Below are positions 53,291 to 61,321 of a DNA stretch of 64,000 nucleotides, piece by piece; the first letter of the stretch is position 1; each line of letters opens with the position of its first letter. The stretch is from Streptomyces sp. Y2F8-2 (lineage in GTDB: Bacteria; Actinomycetota; Actinomycetes; Streptomycetales; Streptomycetaceae), in assembly GCF_014905555.1 (NCBI RefSeq), contig NZ_BNGS01000003.1, forward strand, positions 558,001-622,000, in the 5' to 3' direction. Under the pieces are notes generated by a model. The model did not search any database. It was not told the origin of the DNA and saw only the letters and a program-made list of their open reading frames with translations. The translations under genes were made by a program, and so were the position numbers.

Positions 53291-55137
53291 TACTCACGGT
53301 CCTCGGCGGTGGCGCGGCGCCGCAGGCCGAGGACCACCCCGGCGCCGACGAGGACCACGACGCCCGCGACGATGCCGACGACGACCCCGGTGGACGAGGA
53401 ACCGCCGGAGGAGTCACCGGAGTTCGCCGGTACGGCCGACCACCAGCTCCAGTAGCCGTCCTGGCCGTAGATGTTGCCCGCCTTCCGAGGCATGGTGGTG
53501 ATCGACGCGATCTGGTCCGTCCGGTAGGCCTCGACCGCGTTCGGGTACGCCATGACGTTCATGTACCCGAGGTCGTACAGCCGCGACTCGGCCTGCTTGA
53601 CGAGTGCGGCGCGTTTGGCGGGGTCGTACTCCGCGAGCTGCCGGGCGTAGAGGTCGTCGTACGTCCGGTCGCAGATGAAGTTGTCCGTGGCGGCCGTGTC
53701 CTTGGGGGTCGCCGGGAGCGCCGCGCAGGTGTGGATCGACAGCACGAAGTCGGGGTCGGGGTTGACGGACCAGCCGTCGAAGGCGAGGTCGTACCTGCCG
53801 GCGAGCCAGGGGTCGGTCACGTTGTCCAGGCAGTCGAGCGTCAGGCCGATGCCGAGCTTGCCCCACCACTCCTTCAGGTACTGGCCGACGGCCTTGTCGT
53901 TCGGGTCGGTGGCGTGGCACAGCATGCGGTAGGTGAGGGGCTTGCCGTCCTTGCCCACGCGTTTGCCGTCGGCGTTCTTCAGGTAGCCCGCCTGGTCGAG
54001 GAGCTCGGCGGCCTTCACGGGGTCGTAGGCCAGCTCCTGGGCCGCCGACGGCTTCCAGAAGTACGTGGAGAAGCGGGGCGGTATGTAGCCCTGGCCCTCG
54101 ACGGCGTGGCCCTGGAAGACCTTGTCGACGAGGGTCCTGCGGTCGACGGCCATGAACAGGGCGTGCCGCACCCGCTCGTCCAGGAGGGAGGGGGCGCCGT
54201 CGCCGAACTTCTGCCCGTTCCTCGCCCGGGCGCCGGGGTTGGTGGCGATGGCGTAGAAGCGGCGGCCCGGGGCGTCGTTGACCTTGATGTCCTTCACGCC
54301 CTGGAGGGAGGCGGCCTGAGCGGGTGTCAGGGAGGGCGAGCCGGCGACGAAGGACACCTCTCCCTTGCGCAGGGCCGCCACCGCCGCGTCCTGGTCCTTG
54401 TAGTACCGGAACACCAGCTCGTCGAACTTCGGGGCGCCCCGCCAGAAGTTCTTGTTGGCCTTGAGCCGCACATAGCTGTCGGGTTTGTAGCCGGTCAGGA
54501 CGAACGGCCCGTCACCGACCACGGGGAAGCTCTTGTCGTTGTTGAACGTCCCGAAGTCCCTGACCTTCTCCCAGACGTGCTTGGGCACGATCGGCACGTC
54601 GAGCGCGGTCATCGTGGCCTGGGGCTTCTTGAGCTCTATGACCAGCGTGGTGGCGTCCGGAGCCGTGACCTTCCGGAAGTTCGCGACGAAGCTGCCGTTC
54701 GCGGTGGCCGCCTTGTCGTCCGTCATCATCTTGTCGAACGTCCACGCCGCGTCCTCGGCGGTGACCTTCTGACCGTCCGACCACGTGGCGTCGGAGCGGA
54801 TCGTGTACGTCCAGGTGAGCTTGTCGGCGGACGGCATCCACCGGGTGGCGAGGCCCGGGACCGGGTGGGCGTCCCCCGGGTCGTAGTCGGTCAGGTACTC
54901 GTACATCAGCCGATTGATGCTGGTACTGACCAGGCGGGTCGCGAGGAACGGGCTCAGCGAGTCCACGCTCTGGGCGACCGCCACGGTGAGGACCGCGTCG
55001 CTCTCCTTCGCCTCGGCCTGCTGTGGTAAGGCCAGAGCGGCGGAGACCGTGAGGGCGGCGGCGACGAGCCGCGCTGAACGGTGTCGTGGACGGTCCGGGC
55101 GCGAGCGCCCTCTGCCGTGCTGGTCTTGCGTGCTCAT
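53290..55137 (-). CDS. Substrate-binding protein with C-terminal membrane anchor, Opp operon 2 (TTA codon)
   Basis: 615 residues. The Sec signal peptide (LVAAALTVSAALALPQQAEA) has no lipobox cysteine. The family-5 body reads VAQSVDSLSPFLATRLVSTS, DATWSDGQKVTAEDAAWTFD, LKANKNFWRGAPKFDELVFR and SRLYDLGYMNVMAYPNAVEA. After a Gly/Ser linker (NSGDSSGGSSSTG) comes one transmembrane helix (VVVGIVAGVVVLVGAGVVLG) and a basic tail. The protein should therefore be anchored by its C-terminus instead of a lipid. Codon 37 is TTA (55027-55029), predicting bldA dependence. It heads the operon; the next gene overlaps its stop. Substrate unknown; dipeptides or other small peptides are likely. Confidence 0.92.
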   Translation of the reverse strand: MSTQDQHGRGRSRPDRPRHRSARLVAAALTVSAALALPQQAEAKESDAVLTVAVAQSVDSLSPFLATRLVSTSINRLMYEYLTDYDPGDAHPVPGLATRWMPSADKLTWTYTIRSDATWSDGQKVTAEDAAWTFDKMMTDDKAATANGSFVANFRKVTAPDATTLVIELKKPQATMTALDVPIVPKHVWEKVRDFGTFNNDKSFPVVGDGPFVLTGYKPDSYVRLKANKNFWRGAPKFDELVFRYYKDQDAAVAALRKGEVSFVAGSPSLTPAQAASLQGVKDIKVNDAPGRRFYAIATNPGARARNGQKFGDGAPSLLDERVRHALFMAVDRRTLVDKVFQGHAVEGQGYIPPRFSTYFWKPSAAQELAYDPVKAAELLDQAGYLKNADGKRVGKDGKPLTYRMLCHATDPNDKAVGQYLKEWWGKLGIGLTLDCLDNVTDPWLAGRYDLAFDGWSVNPDPDFVLSIHTCAALPATPKDTAATDNFICDRTYDDLYARQLAEYDPAKRAALVKQAESRLYDLGYMNVMAYPNAVEAYRTDQIASITTMPRKAGNIYGQDGYWSWWSAVPANSGDSSGGSSSTGVVVGIVAGVVVLVGAGVVLGLRRRATAEDRE

Positions 55138-55516
55138 CGATGCTGACCTCACGTCATCACTGCACGGGGACGGCGGTTCGGGGAACGGCTTGATCGGGCC
55201 GGATCGGCTGACGCCGGATGGGTGATGAGTGTGTCTATCAGCGGTGCTCCGCACCCGTCAACGGTGCGTAAACATGCCCTGTGGCCTGCGGAAACGAGGC
55301 CATCGACAGCGAGTCGGCAACCATTGGTCCACACCTGTGAAGCGCCGCTGGTGGAGGCCTGACGCCCAGGCTCTCTCATTACGGGAGGCCCGGGTCCGGA
55401 CGGGGTGCGGCCAGTCGGGTGGCGTTGCGTGTGATGAGGGGTCTTCGGGTCGATAGTGGCGATAACGGACAGTGTCCCGCGCCGAGGGCAGGCGCACACC
55501 CTCGAGGAGGCACCCC
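55138..55516. promoter_or_regulatory. Divergent control region between Opp operons 2 and 3
   Basis: 379 bases without a gene. AT-richer stretches around 55200-55335 and 55430-55490 (GATAGTGGCGATAACGG) probably contain the two promoters. GAGGAGG at 55504-55510 is the ribosome-binding site of the operon 3 binding protein. No operator can be named. Confidence 0.4.
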
Positions 55517-57133
55517 ATGCGTGGAGCCAGGCACGCCCTGTGGGCGGCGGTGGCCGTCCTCGTGGCGGCCGCCTGTGGCGGGGGCGCGGACGGCGGCGGC
55601 ACCGCGCCCGGGGTGTTCAGCTCCTCCTGGGGCGATCCGCAGAACCCGCTCGAGCCGGCCAACACCAACGAGGTCCAGGGCGGCAAGGTGCTCGACATGG
55701 TCTTCCGGGGGCTCAAGCGGTACAACCCGAGGACCGGTGCGGCCGAGGACATGCTCGCCGAGAGCATCCGGACGTCCGACTCGCGGAACTTCACCGTCAC
55801 CGTCAAGGACGGCTGGACCTTCAGCAACGGGGAGCCGGTCACGGCCCGGTCCTTCGTCGACGCCTGGAACTACGGCGCGAGCCTGAGGAACAACCAGAGG
55901 AACGCGTACTTCTTCGGGTACATCGAGGGCTACGACAAGGTGCACCCGGCCTCCGGCACCCAGACCGCCGAGACCCTCTCCGGGCTGAAGGTGACCGGCC
56001 GGCGCACCTTCACCGTCCGGCTGGGCCAGAAGTTCTCCACGTTCCCGGACACCCTCGGTTACGTGGCCTTCGCCCCGCTGCCCCGGGCGTTCTTCGACCA
56101 CCACGCGGACTGGCTGAAGAAGCCCGTCGGCAACGGCCCGTATCTGGTCCACTCCTACACGCGGGGCTTCATGATGTCGCTGCGGAAGTGGGGCGCCTAC
56201 CCCGGACCGGACAAGGCCCGCAACAACGGCGTGGACCTGAAGGTCTACACCGACAGCAACACCGCCTACACCGATCTGCTGGCCGGCAACCTCGACCTCA
56301 GCGACGACGTGCCCGCCTCGCAGCTCAGGAACGTGAAGTCCGATCTCGGCGGCCGGTACATCACCGAGCCGGCCGGCATCATCCAGACCCTCGCCTTCCC
56401 CTACTACGACCCGCGGTGGAACAGGCCGGGGACGGAGAAGGTCCGCACGGGCCTGTCCATGGCGATCAACCGGGACCAGATCACCGACACGATCTTCCAC
56501 CACACCCGCACCCCCGCCAGTGACTGGACCTCACCCGTCCTGGGCTCCGACGGCGGCTTCAAGGAAGGTCTGTGCGGCGACGCGTGCCGCTACGACCCGG
56601 ACCGGGCCAAGAAGCTCATCCAGGAGGGCGGCGGACTGCCCGGCGGGCAGCTCAGGATCACCTACAACGCGGACTCCGGTTCGCACCGGGAGTGGGTGGA
56701 CGCCGTGTGCAACTCCATCAACAACGCCCTCGGCAACGACCGTGCCTGCGTCGGCAACCCGGTCGGCACCTTCGCCGACTTCCGCAACCAGATCGGGCAG
56801 CACAAGATGTCCGGGCCGTTCCGCGCCGGATGGCAGATGGACTACCCGCTCATCCAGAACTTCCTCCAGCCGCTCTACTACACGAACGCCTCCTCCAACG
56901 ACGGCAAGTGGTCGAACAAGGACTTCGACAAGCTCGTCGACCGGGCGAACGCCGAGAGCGACAAGGCGGCCGCGGTCGGGCTGTTCCAGCAGGCCGAGGG
57001 GGTCGTGCGGGACAACATGGCCGCCATCCCGCTCTGGTACCAGAACGGCAGCGCCGGTTACTCCCAGCGCCTCGCGAACGTGGCGCTCAACCCGTTCAGC
57101 GTCCCGGTCTACGACCAGATCGAGGTCCGCTGA
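55517..57133 (+). CDS. Oligopeptide-binding lipoprotein, Opp operon 3
   Basis: 538 residues. Signal peptide MRGARHALWAAVAVLVAAAC with the lipobox cysteine at residue 20. The family-5 body parallels operon 1: SSWGDPQNPLEPANTNEVQG, WTFSNGEPVTARSFVDAWNY, KPVGNGPYLVHSYTRG and RTPASDWTSPVLGSDGG. Two extra cysteine pairs (LCGDACRY, VCNSINNALGNDRACVGN) could form disulfides. It is a clear paralogue of the operon 1 lipoprotein but diverged, so it probably binds different peptides. It is separated from its permease gene by only 33 bases with no hairpin. Confidence 0.93.
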   Translation: MRGARHALWAAVAVLVAAACGGGADGGGTAPGVFSSSWGDPQNPLEPANTNEVQGGKVLDMVFRGLKRYNPRTGAAEDMLAESIRTSDSRNFTVTVKDGWTFSNGEPVTARSFVDAWNYGASLRNNQRNAYFFGYIEGYDKVHPASGTQTAETLSGLKVTGRRTFTVRLGQKFSTFPDTLGYVAFAPLPRAFFDHHADWLKKPVGNGPYLVHSYTRGFMMSLRKWGAYPGPDKARNNGVDLKVYTDSNTAYTDLLAGNLDLSDDVPASQLRNVKSDLGGRYITEPAGIIQTLAFPYYDPRWNRPGTEKVRTGLSMAINRDQITDTIFHHTRTPASDWTSPVLGSDGGFKEGLCGDACRYDPDRAKKLIQEGGGLPGGQLRITYNADSGSHREWVDAVCNSINNALGNDRACVGNPVGTFADFRNQIGQHKMSGPFRAGWQMDYPLIQNFLQPLYYTNASSNDGKWSNKDFDKLVDRANAESDKAAAVGLFQQAEGVVRDNMAAIPLWYQNGSAGYSQRLANVALNPFSVPVYDQIEVR

Positions 57134-57166
57134 GCCGCCCGCCCGCCCGCCACCCCCGGAGGCCCC

Positions 57167-58090
57167 ATGGGACGGTACGTCGTCCGGCGCCTGCTGCAGA
57201 TGATCCCGGTCTTCTTCGGCGCCACCCTGCTCATCTTCCTGATGGTGAACGTGATGGGCGACCCCGTCGCCGGCCTGTGCGGCGAACGGCAGTGCGACCC
57301 CGCCACCGCGGCCCAGCTGCGCCGGGAGTTCGGCCTCGACAAGCCCCTCTGGCAGCAATACGCGACCTACATGGGCAACGTCTTCACCGGCGACTTCGGC
57401 ACCGCCTTCAACGGGCAGAAGGTCACCGAGCTGATGGCGACCGCCTTCCCGCCCACCATCCGGCTCACGATCGTCGCGATCCTCTTCGAGGTCGTCCTCG
57501 GGATCGCGCTCGGCGTGGTCACCGGGCTGCGCCGCGGGCGGCCCGTCGACACCACCGTCCTGCTGCTCACCCTCGTCGTGATCTCCGTGCCGACCTTCGT
57601 CACCGGTCTGCTGCTCCAGCTCCTGCTCGGAGTGAAGTGGGGCTGGACCAGACCGTCGGTCTCCCCGGCGGCCACCGTCGGCGAACTGATCGTGCCCGGG
57701 CTGGTCCTCGCCTCGGTCTCCCTCGCCTATGTCACCCGGCTCACCCGGACCACCCTCGCCGAGAACAGACGCTCCGACTACGTGCGCACCGCAGTCGCCA
57801 AGGGGCTGCCGCGCCGGCGTGTGATCACCCGGCATCTGCTGCGGAACTCGCTCATCCCCGTCGTCACCTTCATCGGCACCGACATCGGCGCCCTGATGGG
57901 AGGCGCGATCGTCACCGAGCGGATCTTCAACATCCACGGCGTCGGCTACCAGCTCTACCAGGGGATCCTGCGGCAGAACACCCAGACGGTCGTCGGGTTC
58001 GTGACCGTGCTCGTCCTGGTCTTCCTGGTCGCCAACCTGCTCGTCGACCTCCTGTACGCCGTACTCGACCCGAGGATCCGCTATGCCTGA
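57167..58090 (+). CDS. Oligopeptide ABC permease (OppB type), Opp operon 3
   Basis: 307 residues. MGRYVVRRLLQMIPVFFGAT is nearly identical to the operon 1 protein at the N-terminus. The first periplasmic loop has a small cysteine pair (GLCGERQCDPATAAQ) absent from operon 1. The EAA motif is DYVRTAVAKGLPRRRVITRH and the C-terminus LLYAVLDPRIRYA. GGAGG precedes the ATG. The overlap with the next gene, GATCCGCTATGCCTG, is conserved with operon 1, supporting operon duplication. Confidence 0.93.
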   Translation: MGRYVVRRLLQMIPVFFGATLLIFLMVNVMGDPVAGLCGERQCDPATAAQLRREFGLDKPLWQQYATYMGNVFTGDFGTAFNGQKVTELMATAFPPTIRLTIVAILFEVVLGIALGVVTGLRRGRPVDTTVLLLTLVVISVPTFVTGLLLQLLLGVKWGWTRPSVSPAATVGELIVPGLVLASVSLAYVTRLTRTTLAENRRSDYVRTAVAKGLPRRRVITRHLLRNSLIPVVTFIGTDIGALMGGAIVTERIFNIHGVGYQLYQGILRQNTQTVVGFVTVLVLVFLVANLLVDLLYAVLDPRIRYA

Positions 58091-59051
58091 GCAGCCGCGA
58101 TACGGGCGGAAAGGGGCCGTCGCCGGGACGGGCATGGGCGGTGCCATGGACCTCGCCGCCAGCGAGGCGACCACCCTGCAGAGGGGACCGGAGGGCCCGG
58201 CCGGCCGGCCGCGCAGCCTCTGGTCCGACGCCTGGCGCGACCTGCGCCGCAACCCGGTCTTCCTCGCCTCCGCGCTGGTGATCCTCTTCCTCGTCCTGAT
58301 CTCCCTCTGGCCGTCCCTGATCACCTCAGGCAACCCGCTCGTCTGCGAGCTGTCCAAGGCCCAGGAGGGCTCCCAGCCGGGACATCCGTTCGGGTTCGAC
58401 GGCCAGGGCTGCGACGTGTACACCCGGACGGTCTACGGCGCCCGCACCTCCGTCACGGTCGGCGTCTGCGCCACGCTCGGCGTCGCCGTCCTCGGCTCCG
58501 TCCTCGGCGGGCTCGCCGGGTACTTCGGCGGCGGATGGGACGCGATCCTGTCCCGGGCCACCGACATCTTCTTCGCCATCCCGGTCGTCCTCGGCGGGCT
58601 CGTCCTGCTCTCCGTGGTGACCGGCAACACGGTCTGGCCGGTCGTCGGGTTCATCGTGCTGCTCGGCTGGCCGCAGATCTCCCGGATCGCCCGCGGCGCG
58701 GTCATCACCGCCAAGCAGCACGACTACGTCCAGGCCGCCCGCGCCCTCGGCGCCTCCGACACCCGCATCCTGCTGCGGCACATCGCGCCCAACGCGGTCG
58801 CCCCGGTGATCGTCGTCGCGACCATCGCGCTCGGCACCTACATCGCCCTGGAGGCCACCCTGTCGTACCTCGGCGTCGGGCTGAAGCCGCCGAGCGTGTC
58901 CTGGGGGATCGACATCTCCGCTGCCTCCCCCTACATCCGCAACGCCCCGCACGCGCTGCTGTGGCCCTCCGGCGCTCTGGCGATCACCGTGCTGGCGTTC
59001 ATCATGCTCGGCGACGCGGTGCGCGACGCCCTCGACCCGAAGCTGAGGTGA
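58083..59051 (+). CDS. Oligopeptide ABC permease (OppC type), Opp operon 3
   Basis: 322 residues. The cytoplasmic leader (GAVAGTGMGGAMDLAASEAT) is unlike the acidic one of operon 1. The core matches well: SDAWRDLRRNPVFLASALVI, PFGFDGQGCDVYTRTVYGAR, EAA motif DYVQAARALGASDTRILLRH and C-terminal [14 protein letters not shown]. It starts inside the end of the previous gene, and its stop overlaps the GTG of the ATPase gene (GTGA). Confidence 0.93.
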   Translation: MPEQPRYGRKGAVAGTGMGGAMDLAASEATTLQRGPEGPAGRPRSLWSDAWRDLRRNPVFLASALVILFLVLISLWPSLITSGNPLVCELSKAQEGSQPGHPFGFDGQGCDVYTRTVYGARTSVTVGVCATLGVAVLGSVLGGLAGYFGGGWDAILSRATDIFFAIPVVLGGLVLLSVVTGNTVWPVVGFIVLLGWPQISRIARGAVITAKQHDYVQAARALGASDTRILLRHIAPNAVAPVIVVATIALGTYIALEATLSYLGVGLKPPSVSWGIDISAASPYIRNAPHALLWPSGALAITVLAFIMLGDAVRDALDPKLR

Positions 59052-60037
59052 CGGCCGTGCTGCTCGAAGTGCAGGACCTGTACGTGGAGTTCCGGACCCG
59101 GGAGGGGATCGCCCGCGCGGTCAACGGGGTCGGCTACGCCGTCGACGCCGGCGAGACGCTGGCGGTGCTCGGCGAGTCCGGCTCCGGCAAGTCCGTCACC
59201 GCGCAGGCCGTCATGGGCATCCTCGACACGCCGCCCGGCCGGATCACCGGCGGTCGCGTCCTCTTCCAGGGGCGGGATCTGCTGACCCTCAAGGAGGAGG
59301 AGCGGCGCAGGATCCGCGGTGCCGGAATGGCCATGATCTTCCAGGACGCCCTCTCCGCGCTGAACCCCGTCCTCACCGTGGGCGACCAGCTCGGGGAGAT
59401 GTTCGTCGTACACCGGGGGATGTCGAAGAAGGACGCGCGCGCCCGGGCGATCGAGCTGATGGACCGGGTACGGATCCCGGCCGCACGCCAGCGCGTGCGG
59501 GACTATCCGCACCAGTTCTCCGGCGGTATGCGCCAGCGCATCATGATCGCCATGGCGCTGGCGCTGGAGCCCGCGCTGATCATCGCCGACGAACCCACCA
59601 CCGCCCTCGACGTCACCGTGCAGGCCCAGGTCATGGACCTGCTGGCCGAGCTGCGGCGCGAGTACGGCATGGGTCTGGTCCTCATCACCCACGACCTCGG
59701 TGTCGTCGCGGACGTCGCCGACCGGATCGCCGTCATGTACGCGGGCCGGATCGTCGAGTCGGCCCCCGTGCACGACATCTACAAGAGCCCCGCTCACCCC
59801 TACACGCGGGGCCTGCTCGACTCCATCCCCCGTCTCGACCGCAAGGGCCGCCGGCTGTACGCCATCGAGGGCCTGCCGCCGAGCCTCACCCACATCCCGC
59901 CGGGCTGCCCGTTCCATCCCCGCTGCCCCCTGGCCCGGGACGTGTGCCGCACCGACGAGCCGCCGCTCTACGAGGTGGACGAGCAGCGGGGGAGCGCCTG
60001 TCACTTCTGGAGGGAGTGCCTGCATGGCCGGCCCTGA
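59048..60037 (+). CDS. Oligopeptide ABC transporter ATPase (OppD type), Opp operon 3
   Basis: 329 residues from the GTG that overlaps the permease stop (another GTG at 59057 is possible). It lacks the ~20-residue leader of its operon 1 paralogue. Walker A is [13 protein letters not shown]-loop [14 protein letters not shown], signature [15 protein letters not shown] and Walker [13 protein letters not shown], identical to operon 1. The C-terminal cysteines are in [15 protein letters not shown] and SACHFW. It overlaps the next gene by 14 bases. Confidence 0.95.
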   Translation: MTAVLLEVQDLYVEFRTREGIARAVNGVGYAVDAGETLAVLGESGSGKSVTAQAVMGILDTPPGRITGGRVLFQGRDLLTLKEEERRRIRGAGMAMIFQDALSALNPVLTVGDQLGEMFVVHRGMSKKDARARAIELMDRVRIPAARQRVRDYPHQFSGGMRQRIMIAMALALEPALIIADEPTTALDVTVQAQVMDLLAELRREYGMGLVLITHDLGVVADVADRIAVMYAGRIVESAPVHDIYKSPAHPYTRGLLDSIPRLDRKGRRLYAIEGLPPSLTHIPPGCPFHPRCPLARDVCRTDEPPLYEVDEQRGSACHFWRECLHGRP

Positions 60038-61190
60038 GCCGATCCTGGAGGTCAGCGGACTGGTCAAGCACTACCCGCTCACCAGAGGGATCCTCTTCAA
60101 GAAGCAGATCGGCGCGGTGCGGGCGGTCGACGGCGTCGACTTCACCCTCGGCCGGGGCGAAACGCTCGGCATCGTCGGGGAGTCCGGGTGCGGCAAGTCG
60201 ACGCTCGCCAGGCTGCTGGTCAACCTGGAGCCGCCGACGGCCGGTTCGATCCGGTACAAGGGCGAGGACATCACCCGGCTGTCCGGGCGCGCGCTGAAGG
60301 CGGTGCGGCGCAACATCCAGATGGTGTTCCAGGACCCGTACACCTCCCTCAACCCCCGTATGACGGTGGGCGACATCGTGGGGGAGCCGTACGAGATCCA
60401 TCCCGAGGTCGCGCCCAAGGGGGACAGACGGCGGCGGGTGCGGGAGCTGCTGGACGTCGTCGGGCTCAACCCCGAGCACATCAACCGCTATCCGCACCAG
60501 TTCTCCGGCGGTCAGCGCCAGCGCATCGGCATCGCCCGGGGGCTGGCGCTGCGCCCGGAGATCATCGTGGCGGACGAGCCGGTCTCCGCGCTCGACGTGT
60601 CGGTGCAGGCGCAGGTGATCAACCTGATGGCGCGGCTGCAGGACGAGTTCGGGCTGAGTTACGTCTTCATCGCGCACGACCTGTCGATCGTGCGGCACAT
60701 CTCCGACCGGGTCGGGGTGATGTACCTCGGGAAGATCGTGGAGATCGGCACCGACGAGGAGATCTACGAGCATCCCACGCACCCGTACACCCAGGCGCTG
60801 CTGTCCGCCGTGCCCGTGCCCGACCCGGCGGCACGGGAGCGCCGGGAGCGGATCATCCTCAGCGGTGACGTGCCGTCCCCGACGGACATCCCCTCCGGCT
60901 GCCGGTTCCGCACGCGCTGCTGGAAGGCCAGGGAGCGGTGTGCGCTCCAGGTGCCGCCGCTCGCGGTGCCGGAGGAGTTCCGGGGGACGACGGGACCGGC
61001 CGCGCACGATTCGGCGTGCTACTTCGCGGAGGAGATGCGTGTGGTGCCGCCGGAGGAGCCGCCCGAGAAGCCACCGGAGGAGCCGCCCGAGAAGCCACCG
61101 GAGGAGCCGCCCGAGAAGCCACCGGAGGAGCCGCCCGAGAAGCCACCGGAGGAGCCGCATAACTCCGCAAACACACATGAAGTGCGTTAA
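60024..61190 (+). CDS. Oligopeptide ABC transporter ATPase (OppF type) with repetitive Pro/Glu/Lys tail, Opp operon 3
   Basis: 388 residues. The core (to ~340) parallels the operon 1 Opp[21 protein letters not shown], Walker [15 protein letters not shown]-loop [14 protein letters not shown], signature [15 protein letters not shown], Walker [13 protein letters not shown] and cysteines [16 protein letters not shown] and SACYFAEE. After RVVPPEEP comes a tail of four to five copies of EEPPEKPP, encoded by a 24-base tandem repeat, then [13 protein letters not shown]. The tail is absent from the operon 1 paralogue and may be a flexible charged extension or a recent repeat expansion. Confidence 0.94.
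   Translation: MAGPEPILEVSGLVKHYPLTRGILFKKQIGAVRAVDGVDFTLGRGETLGIVGESGCGKSTLARLLVNLEPPTAGSIRYKGEDITRLSGRALKAVRRNIQMVFQDPYTSLNPRMTVGDIVGEPYEIHPEVAPKGDRRRRVRELLDVVGLNPEHINRYPHQFSGGQRQRIGIARGLALRPEIIVADEPVSALDVSVQAQVINLMARLQDEFGLSYVFIAHDLSIVRHISDRVGVMYLGKIVEIGTDEEIYEHPTHPYTQALLSAVPVPDPAARERRERIILSGDVPSPTDIPSGCRFRTRCWKARERCALQVPPLAVPEEFRGTTGPAAHDSACYFAEEMRVVPPEEPPEKPPEEPPEKPPEEPPEKPPEEPPEKPPEEPHNSANTHEVR
61047..61157 (+). repeat. 24-base tandem repeat (4.6 copies) inside the OppF gene
   Basis: Units of CCACCGGAGGAGCCGCCCGA plus GAAG start at 61047, 61071, 61095 and 61119, with a partial copy to 61157. Units two to four are identical and the first differs by one base. The unit length keeps the reading frame, so copy-number change would only alter tail length. 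Confidence 0.9.
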
Positions 61191-61269
61191 CACGCAGGCA
61201 ACTTGGCTGACGCGATTCCGATATACGGACGCAGCACAGTGAACAGCGTACGGCCGTGCGGGTGCCGTA

Positions 61270-61305
61270 AACGGGCCGGGGTGCGCCATGTCACCCCGGC
61301 CCGTT
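61270..61305. terminator. Bidirectional terminator between Opp operon 3 and the S9 peptidase gene
   Basis: Perfect 14-base stem AACGGGCCGGGGTG/CACCCCGGCCCGTT with an 8-base loop, between convergent genes. Confidence 0.85.
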
Positions 61306-61321
61306 GCTTGCAGGGCTCGGC

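Noticed and set aside
53263..55029. 588-codon + strand open frame opposite the operon 2 binding protein
   Set aside because: Shadow frame; the minus-strand product has a full signal peptide and family-5 motifs.
61047..61157. CRISPR-like regular repeats
   Set aside because: The repeats are directly adjacent, with no spacers, and lie in frame in a coding region; no cas genes are present.
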